From NCBI GenBank assembly GCA_951812925.1, contig OX638368.1:69908422-69972421 (forward strand): a DNA stretch of 64,000 bases, written 5' to 3'. The notes under the pieces were generated by a model that saw only the letters and a program-made list of their open reading frames with translations, did no database searches and had not been told where the DNA came from. The stretch is from Calliopum simillimum (Eukaryota > Arthropoda > Insecta > Diptera > Lauxaniidae). Shown here piece by piece: positions 1 to 12,014 of this stretch. The first letter of the stretch is position 1; every line of letters begins with the position of its first letter. A program made the translations under genes and the position numbers.

Positions 1-300
1 GGGCCCAAACGCCGAATTTTAGACTCCTCATTTAAAAAAAAAAAAAAAAAAATAGCTCTGCTAGCTTAAGTTTAAGCCAGCAGAGCTATTTCGAGAAAAC
101 ACATACGGGACGTATATTGATCTAAAGTAAGTAGTCAATAATTATAGGCTATTTAAATGCCCAATAGCCAAATAAAAAGCTTTCCATTTAAAAAAAAAAA
201 AAAAAAAGATTCTGCTAGGTTAAGTTTAAGCTAGCAGAGCGATTTCGGAAAAAATAAAAAAATATTTTGTACTAAAGAAAGTATTCAATAATTATAGGCT
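1..300. repeat. Two tandem ~180-bp units, each with a hairpin
   Basis: Two diverged units each run from a poly-A tract into an inverted repeat around TTAAGTTTAA. The perfect-looking arms TAGCTCTGCT / AGCAGAGCTA lie at about 52-90, and a second, imperfect hairpin lies at 211-238. Each is followed by a shared stretch ending in AATAATTATAGGCTATTT. No coding potential is visible. The hairpin does not match the histone 3' stem-loop. The unit may be the end of a larger element cut by the window edge. Confidence 0.6.
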
Positions 301-304
301 ATTT

Positions 305-1437
305 GTGGAACAAAATTTGGTCGCAAAAAGTTTACTCGGATCTGACGGTGCGGGGTGAAAATATAGGCCAAAATAAAAGACCATTTGGCTCAGTTTGTTC
401 AAATTGGCTCTAGTTTTCGCGAAAAGGTCGTTTGAATTTTGCTTCTTGAAGTGTGTGGTTTTTTTATTATATCCCGTAAGTTAATTGAGTTTTATAGCAT
501 TTCAGAATATTCTGAGACATTTTATGATTTTTCTAAAGGTCCGAAAAAAAAATTTGATATGTTCCAAAAAAACTCACACGTATTCCTTAGATAATTCTAA
601 GCATTTTGTGCCATATACACTTTTTTCGTAGGATGCCTTGTTTTTCTCTAATGCTGAAAAAATACTTGCACGACATCACTATATTGTTAATAACTTTTGA
701 ACTAATATCGATTACCCCAATTTCTGGAATATAGTTTTTTGTCAAGTGTAGAGTGCCTACTAATTTTTTATAGTTTTCACAGAGGCCAAGAAGTTGCTTT
801 ATTTTGATGTACCTTTTTGAAATAGGGATTTTCAATAATAAATGAAACATTTTTTTACAAATCAAAAACACCATTTTATTCCCCGATCTATGTTAAATAT
901 CTCTAAAAAAAAACATTTTTACAAAATCATTACTAGTTGTTATAAAACATCATTTTGTTAAAGCCTTTTTTACATTTAATTTCTTAGGTGGCTCACTTGA
1001 GATATTTTTGCCCATATGAAACATTTATTATATCAAAGTGTTCGTATGGATTTCGGCTAAAGGTTAAAAGGCATAAAACCACCACTCGGGTGATTTTTAT
1101 TGAGCCGAATGTCATAAAAGGCGAAAAATATCACTTTTTTGTGAAATTTGTGCTCTAACTTGCCAAAAATGCATCCAAAAGCACTATTTGGTAGTGAAAG
1201 TGTAGAAATGAATGAGGCGAACAAAACCCCACCACTAAATGCTATAAAACTCAGTTAACTTACGAGATATAATAAAAAAACAACACACTTCAAGGTGCAA
1301 AATTCAAACGGCCTTTTCTCGAAAACTAGAGCCAATTTGAACAAACTGAGCCAAATGGTCTTTTATTTTGGCCTATATTTTCACCCCGCACCGTCAGATC
1401 CGAGTAAACTTTTGGCGACCAAACTTTGTTCCACAGT
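305..1437. mobile_element. Element with ~190-bp terminal inverted repeats
   Basis: Bases 309-498 and 1254-1437 are near-perfect inverted repeats. Both carry the GTGGAACAAA and TTTACTCGGATCTGACGGTG stretches. The right end reads CACTGTGGAACAAA on the minus strand, while the left end has lost the first bases, so no clean target-site duplication can be read. The interior has no convincing transposase. The right arm and interior recur at 14,979-15,850, but the left arm does not. Confidence 0.55.
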
Positions 1438-1486
1438 GTAATAGAAAAGGGAAAATATTAAGTTATTTCATTGTTTTAAATTTATT

Positions 1487-1786
1487 TTAATCAGTTTTTT
1501 CATTTAATTGCAACAGCTCTTGAGCTTCTGGTGATAACTCTTTATATTTTTTATCACGTTTTACTCGGATTTGGCTAATAATCGGATCAGAAGAGATCAG
1601 CATGTAATGCAAAACGTCTTCGTTGTTTGCTACTCTAGAGCACAATCTGCTGTTGTGTAACCTAGCGCTTTTAAAAACTTTGTTTGATGCTTCCTGAGCT
1701 TCTTCGGAAAGACTACCAATTAGTATTTGAAGTGCTTGTATGATTTCGCTTCCGTGAATTAAAACTTTATGCACAGAAGGGGGCAT
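1487..1786 (-). CDS. Conserved transposon-associated protein fragment (copy A)
   Basis: An open frame of 99 codons carries the motifs MPPSVHKVLIHG, LSEEAQEASNK and SSDPIIS. I have the impression that this kind of sequence occurs as the C-terminal part of uncharacterised transposon-linked proteins in insects, but I cannot name the family. A copy with the same translation lies at 15,897-16,232. There, one A fewer in a poly-A run extends the frame upstream by 12 residues, so copy A probably has a frameshift just upstream of its ATG. No catalytic motif is visible. It probably represents a last exon rather than a whole protein, because the upstream frame closes quickly and a splice acceptor would be needed. 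Confidence 0.4.
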   Translation of the reverse strand: MPPSVHKVLIHGSEIIQALQILIGSLSEEAQEASNKVFKSARLHNSRLCSRVANNEDVLHYMLISSDPIISQIRVKRDKKYKELSPEAQELLQLNEKTD

Positions 1787-3041
1787 ATTATACCAATTAT
1801 AATGTTTTTTTTATAGCCTTCAATATGCTCTTGGCTTATTTTAAGAAAGGGTGAGTCCCAAGGGGGATTAAAAGGAGGAAATATACCCCTTACCCGTCAC
1901 CATTCTCTTAAAAAATTTTTATTTTTTTTTGAATTTAAGAAGACAGTAAGCTTAAGATTGATAAATATATTGTAAAACGTTGCAGAATGTAAAGAAATAA
2001 AAATATTTTTTTTCTCAAAAAAATGATACAGGAAAAAATTCATAGAAAAAAAATTTCTCAAAAAAAGCAGTAGGGACTTTGTATTTCGATTAAGCATACT
2101 TGGCTACATATTATATTGGAAAGTAATGAAAATCAGAAAATGTATTTTTTTTTTTATGTCAGAGCTTGTAAAATTTATCGATTTTGGCTTTTTTAGCTTA
2201 AATTTTCGAAAAATCACCATAATTCACCTATCATACATAAAATCTCAAACAAATGTTTTTTTAAAAGCTAAATGCTTGTACTTTTTGACAAAATGCTATC
2301 TTGATATATTTCGATTGCAAACGAATTAAAAATAGCGTTCCAAAAAAGTCAACTTATTTTGTGTCCCGTCAAAAACCACAATATGAAAAAGTTTATAAAA
2401 AAAAAGTTCTCAAAAAAAGCAGTAGGGACTTTGCATTTCGATTAAGCATACTTGGCCACATATTATATTGAAAAATAATGAAAATCTGAAAATGTATTTT
2501 CTTTTTTAATGTCAAAGTTTGCAATTTTTCCATTTTTACCATTTTTTTTTTAAATATTTGAAAAATCACTATAATTCACATAAAATCGGCAAAAAAAAAA
2601 AAAAAAATATTTTTAACAAAGAAGAAACAATATACTTTCTAACGATATGCTACATTAGTGGATCGGGCTTAAAACAAATTAGCTAGAGCATTTATCCAGC
2701 AGTTCCTAATTTTAAAAGTTCTGTAGAGCATTTTTTCTGTTTAAAGTCTAACTTTGGGCTCACTGTGTTGCTAAACCAAAAAAAATTTTAAACTTTTATA
2801 GTTTTTTTTCCGTCCCTAAGTAATATCTGACGATTGGCGTAAAAATTTTTTAAATCCATAGCACTTTCAAATTTTACCTATTTATGGCCACAATCTCCCA
2901 TTGTGCGGCAGGGCAATGCATATAAAGGGAAAAAACAAAGAAATTTGAATTTTGCATGTGCTGTGTTTTTCTTGTAGCTGTGATTCTCGTCTAATCTATG
3001 CTAAAAGTTAAATAAAGTATGCTTGCAGAATTCTATAAGAT

Positions 3042-3135
3042 GTCGGCAAAGCGTCTGATGAGGAATTGACTTATTATAGTCAATTTTGACCTGCGGTGGG
3101 TCCCGAAACTAGTCACGCAAACCAGCCTTCCGATA
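3042..3135 (+). ncRNA. Hammerhead ribozyme-like motif, 512-bp family (copy A)
   Basis: The core reads CTGATGA (3,055-3,061) then GAAA (3,105-3,108). It is followed by CTAGTC, giving a stem III of A-U and C-G around a UA loop and a GUC cleavage triplet, with the predicted cut after 3,114. Flanking GCGT and ACGC pair as stem I, with further GGC/GCC pairing outside a small internal loop. Stem II is unusual: only GG/CC closes it directly, and it encloses two perfect hairpins (AATTGACT/AGTCAATT and GACC/GGTC in the consensus). Self-cleavage is inferred, not shown. Confidence 0.6.
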
Positions 3136-3206
3136 CATTTTTTTGCTTTTTTCATTTATGTGTATTTTTGCCTTGTTTTTTGTGTTTTTATTGTTGTTTT
3201 ACTTAA

Positions 3207-3727
3207 GGCTGTGATCATCTCACTTTTTTCGAAATTTGCAGTTGGGTTCTCTGATTTTTATAAAAATTCACAGAGATGTTCTAAGTGCTTAGCATGGAGA
3301 ACTCTCATTATTAGTTTTGCGAAAAAAAATTTTTTTTCCAAGTTATGAGCACGGAACTTCAGAGTGTCCAAGTGGTGTTTTTGCGAAAAATCGATGCAAT
3401 TTTTTTTTCTAAGTCCCGCCATTTTGTCAAAAATTAATTTTTTAAATTTTTGTTTTCGGATTCTTGTAGCATTTTAAACGTTAATTTATTTTTCATTTTT
3501 AAATTTTATAGAAGACTTGTTTTGCGCTAAACGGCTGCGAGAGCCACAGGAACATTTTTTCTAAAAAGTCACGTGACAATTTTTTCATTTACATTTAAGT
3601 CCGCGTGCACTTTTTAATTTTTCTTACCTTTTTTACCTCAGGAGCAGAAAATTACCCATTTTAGGTAAATTTACCACTTTTTGGCAACACTTCAAACGAA
3701 ACGCTATGCAAAAATAGTATAATATCG
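3207..3727. other. No gene seen
   Basis: AT-rich sequence with runs of T and short degenerate frames only. I see no recognisable protein, RNA or terminal repeat. Confidence 0.5.
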
Positions 3728-4620
3728 ATGACTCACAACGGCACACAATGGGAGGGTTTGTATGGAACGGCGGTCATATATAGTAATAATAGAGCTAGGC
3801 TATTGAAATTTGGTACAGATGTTTCATCCATTAAAATGATAAAAATCTGTGAATATGAACAAAATCCGCCGACGGACACGCCTACCTCCCATACAAAGTT
3901 GGGGCGTGGTCCGAATTTTTTTTCAAAATGGGTATCAATTTTCAATAACTTGACCCCGCTAGTTTCAAAAATGTTAAAAATTTTGCGCTATCTTTTATAG
4001 TTTTCAAGTTATGAGGAATAAACGAAAATCTACTTTATAAAAACTAGATTTTGTTTGTTTGTGTATATGTCCCTTATTAACTCGGAAACTAAGCAACCGA
4101 TTTTAAAGAAACTTTTATATTATGCCAGTACAAAAAAAGGCTAAGTTATATACTAAAAAAGTGGGCGGTGCCACGCCCTCTAAAAAATTCACTAATCATA
4201 TCACCGAAACTCTTTAACGCAGATAAATGAGATTTGGTAAATGTGTAAAAATCATCAGGACAAATAATGTTCACCTGACAATGGGGCGGTACCACGCCTT
4301 CAAAAAAAAAAAAATTCATCATATTTCTGAAAATATTTGACGAAGATAGATATTATTTGGTACATATGAAAAGACCATCAGAAAAAAAAATCCGCACTAG
4401 AAAAATGGGCAGTGCCACGCCTACCAAAAACTTAACTTATCAATATCTCCGAAAACCTTTAATGCAGATTGATGATGTTTAGCAAATATGTTAAAGATAT
4501 TATAACAAATAATGTCCACTAAAAAAGTAGGCGTTGTCACGCCTTTAAAACATTTTATTTATTATTTTCATAAAAACTATCAGAAAAAATAGTCCTCACT
4601 AGAAACTTTTTCATTGCAAT
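3728..4620. repeat. Interspersed repeat with ~120-bp tandem units
   Basis: Four diverged units begin at about 4,160, 4,280, 4,400 and 4,520. Each carries a GGGCGGTGCCACGCC-like core followed by a run of A and a segment ending in a GCAGATA(G/A)AT-like motif. The first part (3,855-3,945) resembles, in reverse complement, the piece at 28,670-28,735 that also has the GGCGTGTCCGT motif. Open frames in it (for example 3,728-4,000) follow the repeat and are not credible genes. Confidence 0.6.
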
Positions 4621-5264
4621 ACTTTTGGCTCAAATTGGCGATCAAATCAAAAAAGGAGGACACAATCAAGTCGAAACTAATATATAAATAAATAAATTGT
4701 TGTTTCCATTATTTGATTTTATTTAAAAAGTTCATTAATTTTCATTCATTCGAATTTCGTTTGAAACTAAAATCTAATTTTTTATTTTCTGAATCAATAT
4801 TTTCTAAGCCTAACTTTCATACATTTATTTTTAAACTAAACCTGAGTATGCAAAGTAGCAGAAGTTGCAAAGTATAAATAATTGTGTTGGCTAGCCTGAC
4901 GTCACTAGAAGGCGACTACTGTTAACTCCTCCATCGCTTAAATGAAGGCCGTCCTCGGTCTTCTTTCGTTCAGCTGTGGAACATGATCTCGCTCTTTTTC
5001 GAAATGTGATGTAACTGGCCGGTACCGATCGTATCCTTGTATAAGTTTACAATTTTTTCAATGGTAATGTCAATGTGCCAAGTTTACTCTTTATCTTTCA
5101 TTGTTGATAAAGATAATGGATAATGCCATCAATGATGCGAGATGATTGAATCATGTTCCACTTTATACCATAGTGTTACAAATTGGTTACTGGCCGCAAG
5201 TTATATTCAGCAAGATGATTTTTGCAGACATTTTACTTTCATGCAACTATCTAAGGTTTAACTA
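4621..5264. other. No gene seen
   Basis: AT-rich stretch. A short less AT-rich patch at about 4,890-5,040 has mixed composition and no long frame. No repeat partner was noticed inside the window. Confidence 0.45.
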
Positions 5265-6945
5265 GTAAGGGTGTTACCTTTGGCCTGGCCAAACATTAAG
5301 TACCCTACAAAGCAGTATTTTGAAAATTTTGCTAATATGGGAGGTGCCACGCCCTCCAAATTCACCCAGTTTTTTCTCAGAGTTTGCATTTGTAGTTCTT
5401 ATTATTTAAGTGAAATTTGGTTGTATTATCTGAAAAAATATTTTCAGAATAGCGTTTTGAAGCTTTTGCTTATATGGGAGGAGCCACGCCCTCTTGTCCG
5501 ATTTTATCCGATTTTATCCAGTTTTTGCTTAAAGCTTGCATTTATAGTTTTTAGTGTCCGAGTCAAATCTAGTTTGATTATCTCAAAAAACGCTTTCAGT
5601 ACAGCGTTTTGAAGCTTTTGCTTATATGAGAGGTGTCACGCCCTCTTGTCCGAATTCGACCAGCTTTTTCTCAGAGCTTGCGCTGACAATTCGTAGTATT
5701 TATGTGTATTTTGGTTGCATTGTTGTGAAATGTACTCCAAAATTTGCATTTTGAAGATATTTTTTGTATGAGCGGTAGGCGTGTCCGTCGACCGATTTCG
5801 CTCATTTTCAATCCCCCGAGCTAACTTTCACGACGGAGGCTGTATACCAAATTTCATTGAATTCTCTTGCTTAGTTTTCCCAAAAAATGTATTTCCACAC
5901 ACAGCCGTTACCCAGCCAGCCAGCCAGACAGACGGACATGGCTATATCGACTCAGGAGGTGACGCTGATCAAGAATATATATACTTTTCCATATCTGCCA
6001 CGCCTCACACTGCGTTGGCTAGTGGGCAAAAATCAAAATTTTTTGTGACTCGAAACCTAATAATATTGGTATCAATCGACAGGTAATTGTATCAATAAAA
6101 TAAAAACAAAATATTTAGGGGAAAAACTCAGTTTTGGCTACGCTGTGACACTTCAAAGTTGAGATATTTTTCAAAAAAAATCATGTTTTATTCACTTCGT
6201 TTTGGGTTCTCTTAAACAAATAATTATCAAAAATTTGTCTTTTGATTAAACTAAGCGAAGTTAAGTTTTTTATTATAAATAATATTTGAGTAAATAAATA
6301 AAACTAAAAAATTTTGGAGAATATATAATTTGATGTATATTGTAGTGATTTTAATACACGATATTATCAAATGAAAAACTTCAGAAATTGACAAATTTCG
6401 ATGAAAAAAAAAAAACAAATCTTATAAAAATAAGTGCCGTTTTTTTTCTTAATCTACTAGTTCAAATTCTATATAATCAAGAACTGCAAATAACTTTTCC
6501 TACTTCGTCCTACAAATATTTTTTTTCTTTTTTTAAAAAATGCTTAAAACGAAAAATTTGTATGAAATATAAAATTTATGTTGAAAATTTTTGTTTTGTT
6601 TTTATGAACACAAATGGTCTCACAAGTACAAAAAACATTATTTCTACTACGTACATTTCATTTGTTAACATTAAACATTACTTTTTCGTCATCGTTATAT
6701 ATGGACCTTAAGAAAATCGTCCTAAATACCTGGTTTTTAGCAAAACTATAAAGTTTACAACAAATCTGAGATCATTTTTGAGCTCGGCGACCCCAAATTA
6801 CTTATAGTACCAAATTTCATCGATATCCAACCACTCCTTCTATTTTTGACCATTGCTTGTATGGGCTCAACGCACTGTGCGCCTCCTTCTCTGCGTTACA
6901 AACGGAAGGACAAAGTGAATATACCCTGGGTGTAGGGTATAAAAA
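5265..6945. repeat. Interspersed GGCGTGGCACC repeat, long copy
   Basis: The left end reads ACTAGTAAGGGTGTTACC and the right end reads TATACCCTGGGTGTAGGGTA. Reverse complements of both ends bound the copy at 27,290-28,076, which defines the family. The left half holds three ~140-bp units with the core GGGAGG(T/A)GCCACGCCC. The middle has CAGCCAGCCAGCCAGACAGA followed by TGGCTATATCGACTCAGGAG. The right third (6,110-6,700) is an AT-rich insert absent from the shorter copy. No transposase is visible, so it looks non-autonomous. Confidence 0.65.
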
Positions 6946-7269
6946 CAACTTAATGATAAAATATGTATTTAAATAATTGTTAATAACATACAAATAAAAA
7001 CATTTATTAACTCATTTTATGAATATGTAGTCTTCATTACTTGTTTTTAGTTTATAATACCATTATTATTAAAATTTAAAAGTCAATAACTATTATTTTA
7101 TTTCTTGTCAGCAAAATTTCGATAAGATTACCAGAGTCAATTTGATCCGTTTAACGATATGTGTTATAATTTTGCATTTGTGCTTGAACTTTAGTATTTA
7201 CCTCAATTAGCTTGCTGTAAGTCATAATAGTTAATACAATTAATATAAAAAGTAAGAAAAAGTGTTTAC
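6946..7269. other. 3' flank of the gypsy relic, no gene
   Basis: Very AT-rich sequence between the repeat end and the stop codon of the minus-strand integrase relic. It may hold the 3' untranslated part of the retrotransposon, but no LTR pair could be identified. Confidence 0.4.
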
Positions 7270-8827
7270 TGACTATCTCAAGTTGTCTTTATGGACCACC
7301 CTTCCTTTTATGAGAACGGTTGTCCCCAGATCTGCTTCAACCGTTGCCTCTTCACATAAAGGAGTGAGTTTATTCCCTAATCTTCTATTACTTTTAACAA
7401 ATACTTTTTCTCCGACTTGAAAATTCCTGTTACATCTTGTCGTGTTGTAGTTTTCTAATTGGAGAGTCTGTGCTTTTATGATTTTATTTTTGATTTCTGA
7501 CCTTAGCTCTGTTGGAGCTGAATGAATTATGTCAGTAAGTTTTCTGTTTGTCACGGAGTGTATGGTTCTATTGTACTCTACAGTGGCTTGTAATATTATG
7601 TCAATTGTGTCTTCCATCTTTCTTTCCAGTTTGAGACACCTTGCGATTTCAGACAAAGTGCTGTGGAATCGTTCTACCTGTCCGTTAGAAGTACTATGTA
7701 ACGGTGGAGCATTAACTATCTGTACGTTAAAGTTATTTAGTAATATAGATTTTACAGTGAGTGAGTTAATAGATTTTTCGTTGTCACAAAAAATTGTTTT
7801 TGTTTGAGGAAAGATATTCATTAATTGGATAATTGGAAATTTGACGTCAATGATGGTTCGCGATGGTATTGGCTGTACGATTGCAAATTTTGAAAATTTA
7901 TCTACACAGGTTAGAAAATGCTTCTGATTTGTAGTATAAATATCGATGTGTAGTATTTCGCCTGCATACGAAGGGATTGGAGTTTCACCAATTACATGTT
8001 GTTTTGGGTGTCTTTGATATTTTGCTTTTGATCAAATTTTGCAGTTTGTAACTATCTCATTCGCCAACTTTGTCATTTTTGGAAAGAAATAATCGCATAA
8101 AATTTGTTTTACATTCTCTTGAGCAGCTCTGTGGGCTCGATTATGCTCTGTTACAATTATTTCTTTCTGTTCATTTTGATCAAATATATCCAATACCATT
8201 TTACTTGTGTGCAAAAATTTTGTTGTTGGAAAAAGTTCAACTAATCTATGCTGAATGTGAGCTAAAACTGGTAATTCACAGTATATTGCATTTACAACGT
8301 CTGCATTAATTACATCGTGAATTTTTTCTATTAGAGTTTCCCTTTCTGGAAACTGAATAATGTGCCTTGTTTTTGTGCCAAAAATTATGTACGTACGGGT
8401 AGAGGCGTAGTTAGTCTCTTCTATCACTATTTGGTTCCTAAAACAATTTATTGGTTTTTCTGTAGTGTCTATAGTGTAGGTTAGTGATTCTTCACTATGA
8501 ACCGTGGCGGCAGTAGAACAAGGTTGATCCTCTTGATCATCTAAAGCGTTAATATGTTGTCGTGACAGTGCGTCAGCAACATAATTTTCTTTACCTGGTT
8601 TGTAAAACAAATTAGCGTTATGTTCGTCAATAAAGGCCTTCCAGCGTTTTATTTTTGCATTTGGGTTTCGGTCTGAAACTGCAAATGTCAAGGGTTGATG
8701 ATCGGTAAAAATATTCAATTGTTTTACACCATAAAGGTAATTGCGAAGACTTTTTAGTGCCCACACAATGGCTAAAAGTTATCTTTCATTAGTTGCAAAG
8801 TGCATTTCTTTATCCTTCAGAGTTCTT
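7270..8827 (-). pseudogene. Ty3/gypsy pol relic: RNase H end and integrase
   Basis: Reading on the minus strand, the RNase H end comes first (IFTDHQPLTFAV, then GKENYVADALSRQ). It is followed by the HHCC zinc finger of integrase, the catalytic core with D (HIDIYTT), D (FCDNEKS) and E (NGQVERFHS), and a C-terminal region ending in HKDNLR. The layout and motifs fit the 297/17.6 branch of Ty3/gypsy, which copies RNA into DNA and integrates it. The copy is dead. A TAA interrupts RNase H near 8,767, and a TGA stands where the second zinc-finger cysteine is expected near 8,030. The upstream half of the same gene continues at 14,584-14,978 across a 5.76-kb transposon insertion. The gag, protease and most of the reverse transcriptase are absent. 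Confidence 0.9.
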
Positions 8828-9230
8828 CCCGACTAGAAATTTGCTTAGGCATGCCTAAAAATACGTTAGGCCCTAATTGGGAAACAATGGGGTTAGCCTA
8901 AATTAAGAATGCTTATTACTTGCCTAGTTAAGTAGGCTTTGGGTTTGCCCAAATTAAGTTTGCCTAATAAACGCCTAATGCGGTGGTCATAGTGCTAAAC
9001 GAACAGTTGCCAAATTTCGTTTGCCTAACGAAAACCTAACGTGGGGGTTATAGTGAGAAACGAACAGTTGCCTAGTTTCGGAATGCCTAACAATTGCCTA
9101 GTTGGGCAGGCTTAAGATTTACCTAATAAACGCCTAATGCGCTTGTCATAATGAAAAACGATAAGTTGCCGAATTTCGGTAAATCTGTGGAAAAGTAATG
9201 CGATATTAATGAGAACATTTGAAGCTGCTC
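8828..9230. repeat. Subterminal GCCTAA repeat cluster of the TIR transposon
   Basis: Three or so diverged ~110-bp units carry GCCTAATAAACGCCTAATGCG, GTCATAGTG and AAACGAACAGTTGCC-like segments. The opposite end (about 14,300-14,575) also carries many GCCTAA/TTAGGC and GGGCC motifs. Such arrays commonly serve as transposase-binding sites. That role here is inference. Confidence 0.6.
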
Positions 9231-9829
9231 CAAAATTAAATAATGTAAGTGTACGAATAAAATGTTTGTTCTAATCTGTAAGATAAAATATTATTGAAAA
9301 CTTGAATTTTTTAAGTACTTTTATTGCGCTCAAAAAGTAACATTTTCATTTTATTAGTACCACGGTTATTACCACACGAATTTAAGATCATGACAGTTGT
9401 CATAATTTGTTTACCAGGGACTCCATTGTGAATTTTCTTTTTTCTACGTGCTTATACGAGCATATATAAAATGTCGTCTAAAACACAGCTACATATTTTT
9501 TATTTTCCTTTCGTGCCAAAAAACTCATTTGTTTCAAAATATTCTTAGGCCTTTGCCATTTTTATTTGTGGTGGTGGTTGGTAATCGGTAGAACACCAAA
9601 AAATGTAAGATTCATGGGACGAACAACTTCTCTTAGTTCCGTTTTCCAAAAACTTACGGTGCCAAATGAATGGTATTTTAATTCACTACAAATTTGGTTT
9701 ACAAAAGTTTTAAATCCGAGTCATGATTTTCGAAATATGGCAAATTTTCGTACATTTTGACTAGTTTTTTTTTTTTTGAAGCCTTTTTTTCAAGTCTATG
9801 CCATTTTAATTTGTTCGATAAATATGTAT

Positions 9830-11094
9830 TAGGGATGCCAATTTTTGAGCCTTTTGGCGAGCCCGAGATTTTCGGGATTATAAATTGCAATCCCGAAATT
9901 TAAAAAAACCAACACTTTAAATTTATGCGTTTTTTTTTTTAAATAGAACAATTCTAACCAAAAATAGTAATTTTCACTACATTTGCCAGTTCTGAATCCG
10001 AATCGGTCTATCACGTACGGTTTTTGAGATGTCTTTAACTAAAAGTTCAAAAAATATGATTTTTGAGGTTATATGGAGTATGCACGAAATTATTATCTAT
10101 TAAATGCATCATCTCGTTCTATTCTTTAGCCGTGTTTTTTTGACGCGTATTTAAAATCGTGGTAATTTACAAATTGCGATAACTTACGAATGGTGAGTCG
10201 TACGATAAAAAGTCCAAGGGTCTTTTTCAGGGAGAACCACATGCTCTACAAATAATTTTGATCTTTTGTAAAAATAATATTTAGATAAATAATAATTATT
10301 TAGAAGTTATTTAAAAAAAAGTAATTTTTTTGCCGTTTATCGGCGCTTAACCAGTTTTTATAGAATAACTCCTTAAAGATAAATTTTTTAAATATAAAAT
10401 GAAAAGTTTTTGTAGAGAACGTGATTCTCCATAAAAAAAGTTCCTCAGAGTTTTTATTGTGCGACTCACTGTTCATGAGTTATTGCAATTTAAAAATATA
10501 CACAATTGTATACACGCGTCAAAAGGAACACGGCTTTTGTCTTTAAAATGAGCTATGATATAGTATCAAAGGATTTTCTTATAAAAAGTTACGATCATTT
10601 CAAATGGTATCATGAATTTATATGTAACTCATTTTGAAGGCACAAAATAGTACTATATGACGCATTCAATAGAAAATAGTTTCGAGTGTCCTCCATATAA
10701 GCTCACAAATCGTGATATTTCAACTCTGAGTTGAGGATATCTCAAAAACCATACGTGATGGACCGATTTTGATGCCAGATTCAGATTGAGAATCGACAGA
10801 TACATCGAAAACTAATATTTTTGTTGGGAATTGTTCCTATTTTTTTTTTTTTTTAAAACTGCATAAATCTAAAGTGTTTCTGTTTTTCTAAATTCAATTA
10901 CCAACAAAATGAGTAATGTCGGATCAAAATCGGTGCTTGTTCAACAATATTAAATAATGTTTACCTAATTTTTTTAACTTAATTTCATATTTTTGATAAA
11001 AATAGTTTTAATCAATCCCGGGATTTGCATCGACTCTACCCTCAACCGTTTGTCTAAATAGAGTTAGGAATCAAATCATCCATCGGCAGCCCTG
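9830..11094. mobile_element. Foldback element, ~1.26 kb
   Basis: The ends are YAGGGMTGCC-type inverted repeats (AGGGATGCC left, GGCAGCCCT right). Two long imperfect inverted segments follow. About 9,900-10,070 pairs with 10,735-10,880 (around ATCACGTACGGTTTTTGAGA and its partner), and 10,120-10,290 pairs with 10,390-10,545 (around GTGAGTCGTACGATAAAAAG and its partner). It lies within copy 1 of the TIR transposon and is absent from copy 2. No clear target duplication was found and no ORF is credible. Confidence 0.6.
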
Positions 11095-11161
11095 ACATTT
11101 AATTTGTTGTTCGGTTTGTGAATAAAATTCTAATATAATGTAGTTCGAAAAAAGTATTTTG

Positions 11162-11923
11162 TAGTGATGGGAACTATAGAATGATTTCGACTATCGATAG
11201 ATAGTAACTGAATGAATTTGGCTATCGAATGATTTTTTTCGTTCATGAACGATTTTACTGAATGAAATTTTCTGGCGAATTCCCTCATTTAGAATTTATA
11301 ACATTCACTAAAATGAGGTACTAAGGATTCATTTATTTAGTATAAAATGTAGATATAGCCGAAAACTTAAGAAAATATGAATTATTTTATTCAAAATTTA
11401 CTAAATTCAATTAGCTAAGAGATCATTTATTAAGTATATTTAATACATTGAATGCAAATTTTTAATGAAAAAAACAGTAGGTAACTAAAACAAATACATT
11501 TTTCTTAAAAAGTTAAAAAAACTAAAGTAAACTATTAAAAGCCACGATTGCTGTTTAAAAAAATAATTTGATCAACTTTTGACCTTTCTTTCGTTAATGA
11601 TTTGGCCAGCCTTGGAGAAAGCTCTGGAAAAGCCATAGGGTGAAAAAAAAAACCAATTCAATCGTTTTCGTTCATTACTTATTCATTGCTAAAAACAAAA
11701 GAATTTAATCATTTTCATTACTAAAAATCGTTCATGAATGATTTATTCATTCAGTCGTTTTCGTTCATTACTAAAAATCGTTCATGAATGATTTTTTCAT
11801 TCAGTCGTTTTCGTTCATTATTAAAAATCGTTCATGAATGATTTTTTCAAAACAATCGAATGAATGAATTTTTGCAAACTATCGAATAACTCGATAGTTT
11901 TTATTCAATAGTTCCCATCACTA
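11162..11923. mobile_element. Non-autonomous hAT element, 762 bp
   Basis: Terminal inverted repeats TAGTGATGGGAACTAT / ATAGTTCCCATCACTA are flanked by a perfect 8-bp duplication, GTATTTTG (11,154-11,161 and 11,924-11,931). Both are hallmarks of the hAT superfamily. The interior is AT-rich, with many ATTCATTC/GAATGA and CGTTCATGAATGAT motifs in both orientations and no transposase. It sits just upstream of the Cyclin K exons inside the larger TIR transposon. Confidence 0.88.
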
Positions 11924-12014
11924 GTATTTTGCATCTTGGATTAAACATAATCGTAAGTGCTTTTGTTCTTTTTAATAAATAAATCAATTTAAGCGATAGC
12001 GTAATCATTTTCTC

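Larger units (their letters stand above)
570..3206. repeat. 2.6-kb repeated block, copy A
   Basis: This block is repeated at 14,979-17,608 in the same orientation with only scattered substitutions and small indels. It contains the right half of the inverted-repeat element, a minus-strand ORF of about 100 codons (1,487-1,786), an internal direct duplication (about 2,040-2,200 and 2,400-2,540), a TATAAAGGG box near 2,920, an AATAAA near 3,011 and a hammerhead-like motif near 3,042-3,135. The last ~280 bases are one partial unit of the 512-bp tandem family found at 17.3-18.7 kb. Confidence 0.8.

Noticed and set aside
1..300. Hairpins resembling histone 3' stem-loops or a transcription terminator
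   Set aside because: Sequence and loop do not match the histone element. They lie in a tandem repeat with no gene upstream.
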